From Bacteroides oleiciplenus YIT 12058 (GTDB lineage: Bacteria > Bacteroidota > Bacteroidia > Bacteroidales > Bacteroidaceae), in the NCBI RefSeq assembly GCF_000315485.1, contig NZ_JH992944.1, positions 618,385 to 682,384 of the forward strand: a stretch of DNA of 64,000 nt, given 5' to 3'. Numbering within the stretch: the first letter of the stretch is position 1; every line of letters starts with the position of its first letter. Below, in pieces: positions 53,880 to 63,984 of the stretch. A program made the translations under genes and the position numbers. The notes under the pieces are model-generated. The model saw only the letters and a list, made by a program, of their open reading frames with translations, was not told the origin of the DNA and did no database searches.

Positions 53880-56800
53880 ATGAAAAATATTTTGTATCAG
53901 GAATCTATTGTAGAAATTAAACATTTATTCCACATTATGAAAATCACAGCCTTAGCCCTGTTTATATTTGCCGGGACGGCTTTTGCCACGGAGTCTTATT
54001 CCCAGGTGATGAAAGTGACAATTATGGCAGATAACATTTCAGCAGGCAAAGTTATCAATGAAATTGAAAAGCAGACAGATTACCTGTTTGTATACAATGT
54101 AAATGAGGTGAATCTGAAACGCACTGTAAAAGTAAATGCAAAGAAAAAGCCGGTAGCGGAAGTTCTGAATAAAGTATTCGCAGGTACTGATATTTATTAT
54201 GCTATGGAAGGCAAAAATATCATGCTGATGAGTAAAGGGGAAAAAGAAGAAATAACACAACAAGAAAACAAGATAACAGGTATCGTAAAAGATGCAAATG
54301 GTGAACCGATTATCGGAGCCAATGTAACAGTAAAAGGTCAGTCAATAGGTACAATTACAGATATAGATGGGCGTTTTGTATTAAATGCCCCGGCAAATGC
54401 CGTTTTACAAATTACTTATATCGGATATATCCCTCAAGAAACGAATGTAGGAAACAAAAAAGAATTATATATCACTCTGAGAGAAGACTCCAAAATGCTG
54501 GATGAAGTAGTGGTGGTAGGTTATGGTAGTATGAAAAAATCAGATTTGACCGGTGCTGTAGTCAGTGCTAATCTGAAAGATTTTGAGAAATCTCCCAATA
54601 CCAATGTGGTTCAATCGTTGCAAGGTACAGTACCAGGCTTAAACGTGGGACAAGTTACTTCAGCCGGTGCTACACCCTCCATTTCAATTCGTGGTACCAA
54701 CACGCTTTCTGGCAACAAGGATGTGCTGATTATTTTGGACGGCATTATCTATACCAGCTCCCTTTCTTCCATAAATCCGAATGACATTGCTTCAATCGAC
54801 GTTTTGAAAGATGCCAGTGCAACCGCAGTCTATGGTGCGCAAGCTGCCAACGGCGTATTGCTGATTACTACTAAGAAAGGCAAAGCAGGGCAGACCAGAA
54901 TCAACTTCTCCACGGCTTATACGATGTCTAATCCTACCAAAAATCTCCGTCCGATGAACCGTGAGGAGTTTATTGAATTCACTAAAGATTATTGGTATGA
55001 CAAAGCTTACACAGGTCCCGACTATACCACGCCCAATCCCGATTTTCGCGTGGCAGACTACATGGTAGATGCTCCGATGCTGGACAACACTCAGCCCGAT
55101 GGACTTTCCGTCTACGACTGGGACTGGTGGAATGAAGGCACACAGACGGCTTCTATCTTTGAGAACAAGCTGAGTATCACCGGAGGTACGGAGCTGGTTT
55201 CTTACCTGATTTCCTATGCCAACACCAACCAAAAGGGCTTTATGGTGAATGACGACTTTAAGCGAAACAGTGTCCGCATCAATCTGGATACCAAGCCCTA
55301 CAAGTGGCTGAATCTGGGTATGCAGACCTTCGCCTCTTTCGTCAATCAAGATGGAGCACAGCCAGGAGTATGGGATATCATCACTTCCAATCCGTTGACA
55401 CCTGCCTTTGACGAGGAAGGTAAGTTAATTCCCTATCCGTTCCAAGGAATCGGCTTGACGCCCCTTGCCACCCTGTTCACGGACGACAAGGAACGCCATA
55501 ACTACTTCTTCGCTAACTTCTATGCGGAAATTAAACTGCCTGTCAAGGGATTAACCTACCGTCTAAATTACGGTAACAACTACCGCACAGACGAGCACTT
55601 CCAAGCCAACCCCTACGGCGCCAGCTTGACAGGCGAAGCCTACAAGCAGCATACCTCCTATTACGACTATACGGTGGACAATATCGTAAACTATGCCGGC
55701 ACGTTCGGCAAGCACGACATAGCCGCCACTTTCCTCTACGGTGCCAGTGAGCGAAAGCAAAATTATACGGAAGCAAAGGCACAGAATTTCTCCCGTATGA
55801 CATTGGGTTATAACAATCTGCAATTAGGAAAGGAACAGTTTACAAAGTCTGAGGCATGGGATGAGGCATTACTTTATCAGATGCTACGTATCAACTATAA
55901 GTATCTCGATCGCTACTTATTGACGGCTACTGCCCGCCGTGACGGCTTTTCTGGATTTGCAGAAAACAATAAATTTGCAATTTTCCCCTCTGTAGCAGTG
56001 GGATGGATTGTTTCAGAAGAAAAATTCTTCAAACTACCCTGGGTAGACCAACTGAAACTGCGTGCCGGATGGGGTATCAGCGGTAACCAGACTTCACGTT
56101 ATAAATCGCTGGCACGTATGGAGAGTAATTCCGGCTATGTGTTTGGGGATGGAGGTACTACAGAAATTTTACAGAAAGTGAACTCTATGGGAAATCCAGA
56201 CCTGAAATGGGAAAAGACAGAAGGATTCAACTTTGGTTTGGATTTCAATCTCTTCAACAATCGTTTGACCGGTTCTTTAGAGGCATATCGCACTATTACC
56301 CGTGATCTGCTGTATGATATGACCATTCCCTCTATGACAGGCTTTTCGTCTATCAGTACCAATATCGGAAAGATACGAAACCGGGGTGTGGAACTGACCT
56401 TGACCTCTCGTAACTTTGTACAGAAAGATTTTGAATGGAGTACAACTTTCAATATATCTTCCAACTCCAATAAAATTCTTTCTCTGCTTGGCAGAGACCA
56501 GGACGGAGACGGTCGAGAAGACGACTTGATAGCGAGCAATTTGTTTATCGGAGAGTCTACATCAGCAATTTACGGATATATCATCGATGGTATCTATCAA
56601 CTGCACGATGACATTCCAGCAGGCTACAATCCGGGAAACTACAAAATTCGAGATGTAACAGGCGAAGGAAAGATTACAGTAGACGATCGCGTCATTTTGG
56701 GTAAGGAAGACCCTGCCTATCGCTTCAGTTTATTAAATACTTTCCGTTGGAAGGATTTGACTTTCAGTTTCTTTATCAACTCTGTACAAGGTGGGAAGTA

Positions 56801-57185
56801 TGGCTATTTAGGCAAGAATACGGAAACACTCGTACGTGGTGATGCCAACAGCCGCCGCTGGAACCGTATTAGCGAGCTAGCCAAAGACTATTGGTCACCC
56901 AACAATCCTAATGGCACTTATTCGCGTTCCATCAACGCCGGCGCCATTTCTCCTACCGCCTATCAGGACCGTAGTTTCGTTCGGCTACAAGACGTCACGT
57001 TGGGGTACAATCTACCCCAGAAGTGGGTACGTACCATCGGGTTGCAGAACCTTAACCTATATGTCAACGGTAAGAACCTGCTCACTTTCACTGATTGGAA
57101 AGGGTGGGATCCGGAGACGAATGGCGGATATTTCAGTACACCTGTAATGCGTAGTTTCACATTTGGTTTAAACATAACACTTTAA
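53880..57185 (+). CDS. SusC/RagA-family TonB-dependent transporter with STN domain (PUL 2)
   Basis: 1101 residues. After the N-terminus (a signal peptide starting at the second Met, MKITALALFIF, is likely; the first 19 residues may be extra) comes an STN domain (about 43-118, VTIMADNISAGKVINEIEKQ), then the regulatory-like domain (GIVKDANGEPIIGANVTVKG), TonB box (DEVVVVGYGSMKKSDLTGAV), plug and barrel ending FTFGLNITL. The STN domain contacts FecR and passes the substrate signal to the sigma factor, so this transporter also senses. It contrasts with the STN-free SusC of PUL 1. Confidence 0.95.
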   Translation: MKNILYQESIVEIKHLFHIMKITALALFIFAGTAFATESYSQVMKVTIMADNISAGKVINEIEKQTDYLFVYNVNEVNLKRTVKVNAKKKPVAEVLNKVFAGTDIYYAMEGKNIMLMSKGEKEEITQQENKITGIVKDANGEPIIGANVTVKGQSIGTITDIDGRFVLNAPANAVLQITYIGYIPQETNVGNKKELYITLREDSKMLDEVVVVGYGSMKKSDLTGAVVSANLKDFEKSPNTNVVQSLQGTVPGLNVGQVTSAGATPSISIRGTNTLSGNKDVLIILDGIIYTSSLSSINPNDIASIDVLKDASATAVYGAQAANGVLLITTKKGKAGQTRINFSTAYTMSNPTKNLRPMNREEFIEFTKDYWYDKAYTGPDYTTPNPDFRVADYMVDAPMLDNTQPDGLSVYDWDWWNEGTQTASIFENKLSITGGTELVSYLISYANTNQKGFMVNDDFKRNSVRINLDTKPYKWLNLGMQTFASFVNQDGAQPGVWDIITSNPLTPAFDEEGKLIPYPFQGIGLTPLATLFTDDKERHNYFFANFYAEIKLPVKGLTYRLNYGNNYRTDEHFQANPYGASLTGEAYKQHTSYYDYTVDNIVNYAGTFGKHDIAATFLYGASERKQNYTEAKAQNFSRMTLGYNNLQLGKEQFTKSEAWDEALLYQMLRINYKYLDRYLLTATARRDGFSGFAENNKFAIFPSVAVGWIVSEEKFFKLPWVDQLKLRAGWGISGNQTSRYKSLARMESNSGYVFGDGGTTEILQKVNSMGNPDLKWEKTEGFNFGLDFNLFNNRLTGSLEAYRTITRDLLYDMTIPSMTGFSSISTNIGKIRNRGVELTLTSRNFVQKDFEWSTTFNISSNSNKILSLLGRDQDGDGREDDLIASNLFIGESTSAIYGYIIDGIYQLHDDIPAGYNPGNYKIRDVTGEGKITVDDRVILGKEDPAYRFSLLNTFRWKDLTFSFFINSVQGGKYGYLGKNTETLVRGDANSRRWNRISELAKDYWSPNNPNGTYSRSINAGAISPTAYQDRSFVRLQDVTLGYNLPQKWVRTIGLQNLNLYVNGKNLLTFTDWKGWDPETNGGYFSTPVMRSFTFGLNITL

Positions 57186-57201
57186 TTAAAATGAAATGAT
57201 T

Positions 57202-58968
57202 ATGAAAAAGAAATATATCATAGGATACATGTTGGCAGGATTACTCTTGGTATCGTGCAATGAAAGCAGTTTTTTGAAGGAGAATCCAAAAGATTTCAAC
57301 AGTACAGGCAACTCTTTCACAACAGAAACGGATTTCAACATGTCACTCAATAATCTGTATAATCTGACTCGTCTAGAATATTATGGTGTGGACGAGAATA
57401 CCCCTTTCGATTATATTTATGGTACAGACCTGATTTATGACGGAGAACCTGGCACCACCAATCGTAGTGCCAACATGAATGCTGCCTTTAATCCTACAGC
57501 TAATATCCCCAAAGTGCACTGGAATAATTTATATAAGATCATATCGGAAGCAAATACCGTTTTGTCACGTTTGGCTACTGCTGATATAACCGACGATACC
57601 AAACGGACTATCGAGGCAAAGGCGCTGTTCTTCAGAGGTATGTCTTATCGTACATTAGCCTATTTATATGGAGGTGTCCCCATTGTGTTAGAAGAACTGG
57701 AAACACCCAAAACTGACTTTGTGAGAAATACACGTGAAGAGACACTTCAGCAGGCTATTGATGATGTTAAAAGAGCAGCAGAAAACTTACCGGACATTGC
57801 AACAGTGAAGGATGGTGAAATATCTTCTCCAGCTGCTTATCATCTACTAAGTGAAATATATATTGCTGCCGGAAAAAATCAGGAAGCAGTTGATGCAGCT
57901 AGTAAAGTTATCAATAACCCGGCACTTGGTTTAATGAGGCAACGATTCGGTTCACGTATCAAAGAGACTCCCGGAGACGTTTATTGGGATCTCTATCAGG
58001 TTAATAATCAAAACCGAACAACGGGAAACACAGAAGGTTTGTGGGTCATTCAGTATGAAACAAACTTACCGGGTGGGGGAAGTTCTACTGCCGATTTGAA
58101 GAATGGCGGAAATTACATGCTTGAAAGACATTGTGCTCCTATGGTAAGAGATGTAAAATTGCGCGTCAAGGAAGTTGTTGATGGAAAAGAAGTGACTAAG
58201 GATTATACTCCTTTCCGCTGGCCCGTGAGTGACTATACAGGTGGAAGAGGTATTGGTTGGGGAATTTCCACAACGTACTTTACAAACACCATTTGGGAGG
58301 ATGATTTTACGGGCGACATCCGTAATGCTAATCATAATTTTGTGCGGAAGTTTGCCGTAACCCAAGAAGAGTTCAAACGGAAGTTCGGGATTGATACGAT
58401 TGATGTAGACAATCCGCCAGCAAACTTGATAGTGGGACAAGGTGGAAGCATGACCATACCAGGACGCTATCTCTATGCCTATCAGAGCAAAGTGACCACA
58501 CCTTATAATCATCCAGAAGAGTTGTATGCTAACAAAGCAACTTTTGAATTGAAGGCCATTGCTGGTACTACTTATACCGACCAGTATATGTTCCGTTTAG
58601 CAGAAACTTATCTGCTGCGTGCCGAAGCTTATCTTAATCTGAATAACAAGGAGCTGGCTGCGGCAGACATCAACGAAGTGCGAGGACGTGCACATGCCAA
58701 ACCCGTGGAAGCATCGCGCATAGATCTTGAATACATCTTAGACGAACGTATGCGTGAGCTGGGAGTAGAGGAAAAGCGAAGAATCACTTTGATGCGTACC
58801 GGCAAACTGTATGAACGCGTAATGAAATGTAATCCCTTCTACGCCAATCCGGAAACATGTGGAGACGGCATCGGTATGTTGAAGAAATACAATTTATGGC
58901 CCATTCCCCAGTCTGCCATTGAGGCGAACATCGGTGCCAAACTGGAACAAAATCCCGAATATAACTAA
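57202..58968 (+). CDS. SusD/RagB-family glycan-binding lipoprotein (PUL 2)
   Basis: 588 residues from MKKKYIIG; lipobox LLVSC. SusD features: FLKENPKDFNS start, TPR (EAKALFFRGMSYRTLAYLYGGVPIV), and the C-terminal EYILDERMRELGVEEKRRITLMRTGKLYERV and LWPIPQSAIEAN. Surface partner of the STN-SusC, 16 nt after it. About 70 residues longer than the SusD of PUL 1, with different binding-site loops expected. A hairpin directly follows the stop codon. Confidence 0.95.
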   Translation: MKKKYIIGYMLAGLLLVSCNESSFLKENPKDFNSTGNSFTTETDFNMSLNNLYNLTRLEYYGVDENTPFDYIYGTDLIYDGEPGTTNRSANMNAAFNPTANIPKVHWNNLYKIISEANTVLSRLATADITDDTKRTIEAKALFFRGMSYRTLAYLYGGVPIVLEELETPKTDFVRNTREETLQQAIDDVKRAAENLPDIATVKDGEISSPAAYHLLSEIYIAAGKNQEAVDAASKVINNPALGLMRQRFGSRIKETPGDVYWDLYQVNNQNRTTGNTEGLWVIQYETNLPGGGSSTADLKNGGNYMLERHCAPMVRDVKLRVKEVVDGKEVTKDYTPFRWPVSDYTGGRGIGWGISTTYFTNTIWEDDFTGDIRNANHNFVRKFAVTQEEFKRKFGIDTIDVDNPPANLIVGQGGSMTIPGRYLYAYQSKVTTPYNHPEELYANKATFELKAIAGTTYTDQYMFRLAETYLLRAEAYLNLNNKELAAADINEVRGRAHAKPVEASRIDLEYILDERMRELGVEEKRRITLMRTGKLYERVMKCNPFYANPETCGDGIGMLKKYNLWPIPQSAIEANIGAKLEQNPEYN

Positions 58969-58977
58969 AAAAACAAG

Positions 58978-59004
58978 ACCGGTCGGGCAATTAGCCTGAC
59001 CGGT
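58978..59004 (+). terminator. Hairpin after susD of PUL 2
   Basis: ACCGGTCGGGC pairs with GCCTGACCGGT (one mismatch) around a 5-nt loop. No T-run follows, and the next gene begins 24 nt later, so it more likely limits or stabilises the upstream message than ends it fully. It also shows that the TTG at 59004 is not the start of the next gene. Confidence 0.55.
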
Positions 59005-59027
59005 TGTTACTGAAAAACAAGATTGGC

Positions 59028-61931
59028 ATGAAATATATTATTTTCTTATTTTTCTTCCTGTGCTTCGGATTAATTGCACAGGGGCAGGTTATTGTGAAAG
59101 AGACCGATGGAGAACAGGCCTTTCCGCTTGTTTCCTCTAATAGTAAAGCCCTGATAAGTTACGATGAAAATGATTTTGAGGTTGTGAAGGAAACTGCCCG
59201 CTTGTTTGCTGAAGATATTCGCAACGTAACCGGAAAAAGAATCGCTTTATCCGACAAACAAAAAGCAGCTGCATACATGGTTATTATAGGAACAATAGGT
59301 CAAAACAGAACTATAGATCGATTTGTCAGAGAAGGTAAGCTGGACGTATCCCCCATTCGTAATGGCTGGGAACAATACATCATCCAGACATTAGACAATC
59401 CGGATAAAGGTATCCAAAAAGCCCTCGTCATTGCCGGATGCGACCGACGCGGAACAGCCTATGGTGTACTCTCCCTGTCCGAGGTTATGGGCGTTGACCC
59501 ACTTTACTGGTGGGCAGACGTACCTGTAAAACAGAAAAATACCTTGTATGTACATACTACCCGGTATATATCTAAAGCTCCCAGCGTGAAGTATCGAGGG
59601 ATTTTCATCAATGATGAAGGATGGGGTATACAACCTTGGGCAACCAATACTTTCGATAAAGAGGTGGGAAACATGGGGCCAAAAACATACGCTAAGGTTT
59701 GCGAACTCATCCTCCGTATGAAGGGTAACATGATGGCCCCGGCCATGCATCCCAAAACAACAGCCTTTAACCTGGTACCCGGTAACAGAGAGGTGGCCGA
59801 CAAATATGGCATTGTTGTAACTTCTGCGCATTGCGAACCCCTATTGTACAATAATACGACCGAATGGGATAATAAGATTAACGGTGAATGGAATTATCTG
59901 ACAAACAAAGAAGGTATATTAAAGGTATTGGATAAAAGGACTTTCCAAACTGCTCCCTTTGAAAATGCGTATGTCATTGCCATGCGTGGCATTCATGATG
60001 CCGGATTGATTGGTGTGCCGGAAGACCGCAAGGCAGAAGTGACCGAAGAAGCTTTGCAGGATCAACGCAACATACTCAGCAAGCATATCGGTAAACCTGC
60101 CGAGGAAATCCAACAAGTATTTGTTCCTTATAAAGAAGTGCTTGATATTTATGAAAAAGGAATGAAATTGCCTGATGATGTTACGATAGTATGGCCTGAC
60201 GATAATTTCGGTTACATCAAAAAATTAAGTGATGTAAAAGAGCAGAAGCGTAGCGGCGCATCAGGTGTATACTATCATATATCTTATTTAGGTGAACCGC
60301 ACGATTATCTTTGGCTCAACACTACACCACCGGCTCTAATATATGAGGAAATGAAAAAAGCATATGATACAGGTGCTAATCGGTATTGGTTGCTTAATGT
60401 GGGCGATATTAAACCGGGTGAGCTGGGCATAAAATTCTTTTTGGATTTAGCATGGGATATTGATTTATTCAATTACGATAATGCTTACCAATTTGACGCA
60501 AACTACCTATCCTCCATCTTCGGTGATAAGTATAAAGACGATTTACAAGACATTATGAGTACATACTATCAGCTGGGCTTCCAACGCAAACCCGAAGCAA
60601 TGGGATGGGGTGTAGAGTGGAACAGTTCTGACAGTCGCGAGCGGATTGTAAATACCGATTTCTCATTTATCAATTATAATGAAGCAGAAAACCGTATAGC
60701 AGAATATGACCGTATCGCCAATAAGAGTGAAAGAATCCTTAAAGAGCTGCCAGACAAATACAAAGCTGCCTTTTACGAACTAGTGTTCTATCCAGTAAAA
60801 GGTGCAACATTGATGAATAAGAAAATGCTTACTGCGCAACAAAATCGCTGGTATGCACTTCAAGGACGGGCTTCTACAGAACTATATGCAAGTAAAGTCC
60901 GAAGTTATCACGATAGCATCGGTAGTTATACAGCTCATTACAATCAAATGCTGAATGGTAAATGGAATCATATGATGTCATTGGCTCCAGGGTGGGTGGC
61001 TACTTATCAGAATATGCCCCCCGTAAACACTACTACCATTTCTTCAGGAACCAACATGCAGATTTTCATTCCGGGCAAAGACACCGATTATGGAGTGACC
61101 TCTCTGAATGTATTACCTTGTCTGAATCCTTATACTAAACAAAAGTCATTTATTGAGCTATACAATCGGGGAGATAAAGCTTTTCAATGGAAAGCTTCAG
61201 CCAGACAAGAATGGATAAATCTGGATAAAACATCAGGTGAAGCACTACTGCAAGATCGCATCATTCTCTCGGTAGACTGGACAAAAGTTCCACATGGCAC
61301 AAACATAACGGGAGAGATTGTCATCACTTCCGGACAAAAAACGGAAACAGTTTACTTGCCGATATTCAATCCGGTTTCGCCAAGCGTGAATGAACTGAAA
61401 GGCATGTATGTAGAAGACAACGGTTGTATATCTATCAACCCCGGATTATATCATCGTAAACTAGAAAATAAAGATATCACGATTCACACTATTAAAGGAT
61501 TAGGTTACGAAAACGAATGTGTTCAGTTAGGTGAAGCCGTCAAGCCATCTCAAAATATCAGAAAACTCGCCGAAACACCGAGGGCGGAATATGATTTCTA
61601 TACATTCAGCGCCGGAACAGTTACGGTTTACACCTACGCCCTGCCATTATTCCCCATTAATACTCAAAGAAATACGCGTTACGGCGTAATGATTGATGAC
61701 GGTATAGTGCATTGGGTATCAACGGCTGCCAAAGAATATTCCGGCCAGTGGAAACAGAATGTAGTGCGCAACAATGCAATTGGTATCGTGAACCTGAACA
61801 TAGAGAAACCGGGTAAGCATACATTGAAATTGTTGTGCGCTGATCCGGGTATGGTTATTCAAAAAGTAATAATCGACTTCGGAGGCATGAAACGTAGTTA
61901 TTTAGGTCCTCAGCCTACGTTAGTCAAATAA
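59028..61931 (+). CDS. GH115 alpha-glucuronidase
   Basis: About 967 residues, signal peptide 1-20 (LIAQGQ). The long multi-domain pattern is that of GH115: an N-terminal alpha/beta domain, RGIFINDEGWGIQPWA, LILRMKGNMMAPAMHP, VVTSAHCEPLLY, TIVWPDDNFGYI, GVYYHISYLGEPHDYLW and WLLNVGDIKPGELGI, then a helical domain and two C-terminal beta domains. GH115 enzymes remove alpha-1,2-linked (4-O-methyl) glucuronic acid from xylan, some from arabinogalactan, even from internal residues. The start at 59028 is supported by the signal peptide. It is the first enzyme gene after susD, consistent with a GlcA-decorated substrate for PUL 2. Confidence 0.92.
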   Translation: MKYIIFLFFFLCFGLIAQGQVIVKETDGEQAFPLVSSNSKALISYDENDFEVVKETARLFAEDIRNVTGKRIALSDKQKAAAYMVIIGTIGQNRTIDRFVREGKLDVSPIRNGWEQYIIQTLDNPDKGIQKALVIAGCDRRGTAYGVLSLSEVMGVDPLYWWADVPVKQKNTLYVHTTRYISKAPSVKYRGIFINDEGWGIQPWATNTFDKEVGNMGPKTYAKVCELILRMKGNMMAPAMHPKTTAFNLVPGNREVADKYGIVVTSAHCEPLLYNNTTEWDNKINGEWNYLTNKEGILKVLDKRTFQTAPFENAYVIAMRGIHDAGLIGVPEDRKAEVTEEALQDQRNILSKHIGKPAEEIQQVFVPYKEVLDIYEKGMKLPDDVTIVWPDDNFGYIKKLSDVKEQKRSGASGVYYHISYLGEPHDYLWLNTTPPALIYEEMKKAYDTGANRYWLLNVGDIKPGELGIKFFLDLAWDIDLFNYDNAYQFDANYLSSIFGDKYKDDLQDIMSTYYQLGFQRKPEAMGWGVEWNSSDSRERIVNTDFSFINYNEAENRIAEYDRIANKSERILKELPDKYKAAFYELVFYPVKGATLMNKKMLTAQQNRWYALQGRASTELYASKVRSYHDSIGSYTAHYNQMLNGKWNHMMSLAPGWVATYQNMPPVNTTTISSGTNMQIFIPGKDTDYGVTSLNVLPCLNPYTKQKSFIELYNRGDKAFQWKASARQEWINLDKTSGEALLQDRIILSVDWTKVPHGTNITGEIVITSGQKTETVYLPIFNPVSPSVNELKGMYVEDNGCISINPGLYHRKLENKDITIHTIKGLGYENECVQLGEAVKPSQNIRKLAETPRAEYDFYTFSAGTVTVYTYALPLFPINTQRNTRYGVMIDDGIVHWVSTAAKEYSGQWKQNVVRNNAIGIVNLNIEKPGKHTLKLLCADPGMVIQKVIIDFGGMKRSYLGPQPTLVK

Positions 61932-62037
61932 TTTCACTTATATATGATGAAATACTTATGGAATAAACTTCGCCTAAAATCAAATTATTTATGTTTAGAC
62001 AAGTTATCTATAGGTAGAGAACACAAATTATTTATGT

Positions 62038-63984
62038 ATGAAAAGACTGTATTACATTTCATTTTTTCTATTCCTTTCCATAATTCTTCCGAAAGGGATG
62101 GTTGCGCAAGAAAATGGTGCGCAGGCAAACGCCGGTGAAGCCCCCCGGGTAGTTTGCTATACACGCACAAAGGTAGCCACAAAGTTGGGCAATGCACTTC
62201 ATTTGGGCTATAGCGAAGATGGACGGCATTACGTGGCGTTGAATAACGATGCCTGCGTAATGGCCCTCCGCAAGGTCGATAATGAGCCAGGACTTACGGA
62301 GGAACAAAAGATACCAGGAGTGATGAAAACCCTTACAGCCCCCTATTTATTCCGGATGAAAGAGGGCGGATTCGGTGTGGTGGCACTTCGTACTGATCAA
62401 AACGGTATATCAGATGTTTCAGCTACCGGCTCTTTCCTTTTCATCAAGAGCCGCGACTTGGTGCATTATGAACCGGAGCAGTTGTGCCGCTTGCCGGTCA
62501 GCGAAATGTTGGAGGCGGTCTCTTGCGAATATGATGAGGCAGTGGGAAAATATCGCGTGCGGTGGATGATAAAAGGGAAAGTCTTTCAGAGCCATACGGC
62601 AGACTTTCTCCGGTTCTCTCCGGTAAAAGCAGTTCCTAAGCTGGACGGAGTACAGGAAAAGATTACCGGGAATCAGCGCAATTTCCTCAATGCCTGTTTC
62701 GGCAATTCGCTCGCACTGACCGTAGAAGAAGGCAAGTATCTGAAAAACAAACTGGGACGGATTGTCAATGTGGGTGTCTTACCGTTGGAGATGTCCGTTC
62801 CGGTCTCACCGTCCGTCATTTCTGATATCCGGAAGAAGCGGGCAACCTTGCTCTATAGTGACGGAAGCCGGGCGGAGAAACGGGTGATATGGAATGAAGA
62901 GGATCTGAAAAGTCTTACTTCGGCCACTTCCGGCACCTATGCTGTCCGTGGAAAGATATTCCAATATTCATTCAACTATCCGGTATCAATGTCGAATTGC
63001 GCTGACCCCAATATCTTGTACTATCAAGGTAAATACTACATGGTATCTACTTACGAGGTAGAGTGGAACCGCATCCCCATCCGCTGCTCGGACACTCTGG
63101 ATGGTCTGACTGATGCTAACCATCGTTGGAAAGAGGCTGTTCTGATTCAAGGAGAAGGGCCTCATTGGGCACCGGAACTGCACGTCATCGGCTCGCGTCT
63201 CTATATGTTGCTTGCCATCATTAAGGGAGACAAAGGTGTTCAGGCCTATATGATGCAGCTAAAGGAGAATGGTGACCCTATGAAACCGGAGGACTGGAGT
63301 ACCCCCATCCGTGTGGTGAAATCCGACGGAAGTCCTATCTATACGGATGGAAAGACAGAAGGATTATCACTGGACATGACCTACATTGAAGATGGCGGAA
63401 AGTCTTATGTCTGCTGGTCGGACCGGAAGAAGTGCTTCGTGAACGGAAAGGACGTAGACCCGGGCCCTGTGCTACGCATCGCCACGGTTGACCCGAAAGA
63501 GCCCTGGAAGTTGACAAGCACTCCGTCTGTCATCGGTTCTGAAGCCTATAGCTGGTCGTTCTGCATCAGACCCTTGCAACTAGCTGAAGGTCCTTTTGTG
63601 CTGGAAAGTAAAGACGACAATATCTACATGGTATATTCCGGTGGAGGCGTTACCGGAGGCAATTACGAGGTAGGCATGCTCACAGCCCGCAAAGGCAGCA
63701 ACCTGCTGGATCCAGCATCCTGGAGCAACTCGCCACGTCCCTGGATGAACAACGGTTCACCGGTTTCCCAAGTTGGTCCCGGACATAATTCATTTGTCAG
63801 GGATGAGTATGGAGATTTGTACAATGTCTATCACAGTGGGCATCGACCACGTCATACCAGTGTATGTCCCGTTCACTTCCGTTTCGATGGTTCACCTGTC
63901 ATCGACATGGCACCCTACGAAGAAGTGAATCCTAATCTCCAGCAAGTGGAGATGCGCGTTCGTTTGATTTCACCTTCAAAATGA
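62038..63984 (+). CDS. GH43 enzyme with an extra N-terminal propeller-like half
   Basis: 648 residues, signal peptide 1-23. Residues 310-648 are a GH43 propeller with base Asp323 (NCADPNILYYQGKYYMVST), Asp446 (LSLDMTYI) as pKa modulator and acid Glu518 (LAEGPFVLE). Residues 35-240 resemble part of a propeller (LGYSEDGRHYVALNND; FLFIKSRDLVHYEPE) but lack a recognisable triad; a bacterial Ig-like domain (about 245-308, LLYSDGSRAEKRVIW) separates the halves. GH43 enzymes are arabinofuranosidases, xylosidases or galactanases. The gene ends 14 nt before the edge, so the operon may continue. Confidence 0.85.
   Translation: MKRLYYISFFLFLSIILPKGMVAQENGAQANAGEAPRVVCYTRTKVATKLGNALHLGYSEDGRHYVALNNDACVMALRKVDNEPGLTEEQKIPGVMKTLTAPYLFRMKEGGFGVVALRTDQNGISDVSATGSFLFIKSRDLVHYEPEQLCRLPVSEMLEAVSCEYDEAVGKYRVRWMIKGKVFQSHTADFLRFSPVKAVPKLDGVQEKITGNQRNFLNACFGNSLALTVEEGKYLKNKLGRIVNVGVLPLEMSVPVSPSVISDIRKKRATLLYSDGSRAEKRVIWNEEDLKSLTSATSGTYAVRGKIFQYSFNYPVSMSNCADPNILYYQGKYYMVSTYEVEWNRIPIRCSDTLDGLTDANHRWKEAVLIQGEGPHWAPELHVIGSRLYMLLAIIKGDKGVQAYMMQLKENGDPMKPEDWSTPIRVVKSDGSPIYTDGKTEGLSLDMTYIEDGGKSYVCWSDRKKCFVNGKDVDPGPVLRIATVDPKEPWKLTSTPSVIGSEAYSWSFCIRPLQLAEGPFVLESKDDNIYMVYSGGGVTGGNYEVGMLTARKGSNLLDPASWSNSPRPWMNNGSPVSQVGPGHNSFVRDEYGDLYNVYHSGHRPRHTSVCPVHFRFDGSPVIDMAPYEEVNPNLQQVEMRVRLISPSK

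Noticed and set aside
61944..62138. 64-codon frame overlapping the start of the GH43 gene
   Set aside because: Different frame from the GH43 signal peptide, low-quality composition; most of it covers the intergenic gap.
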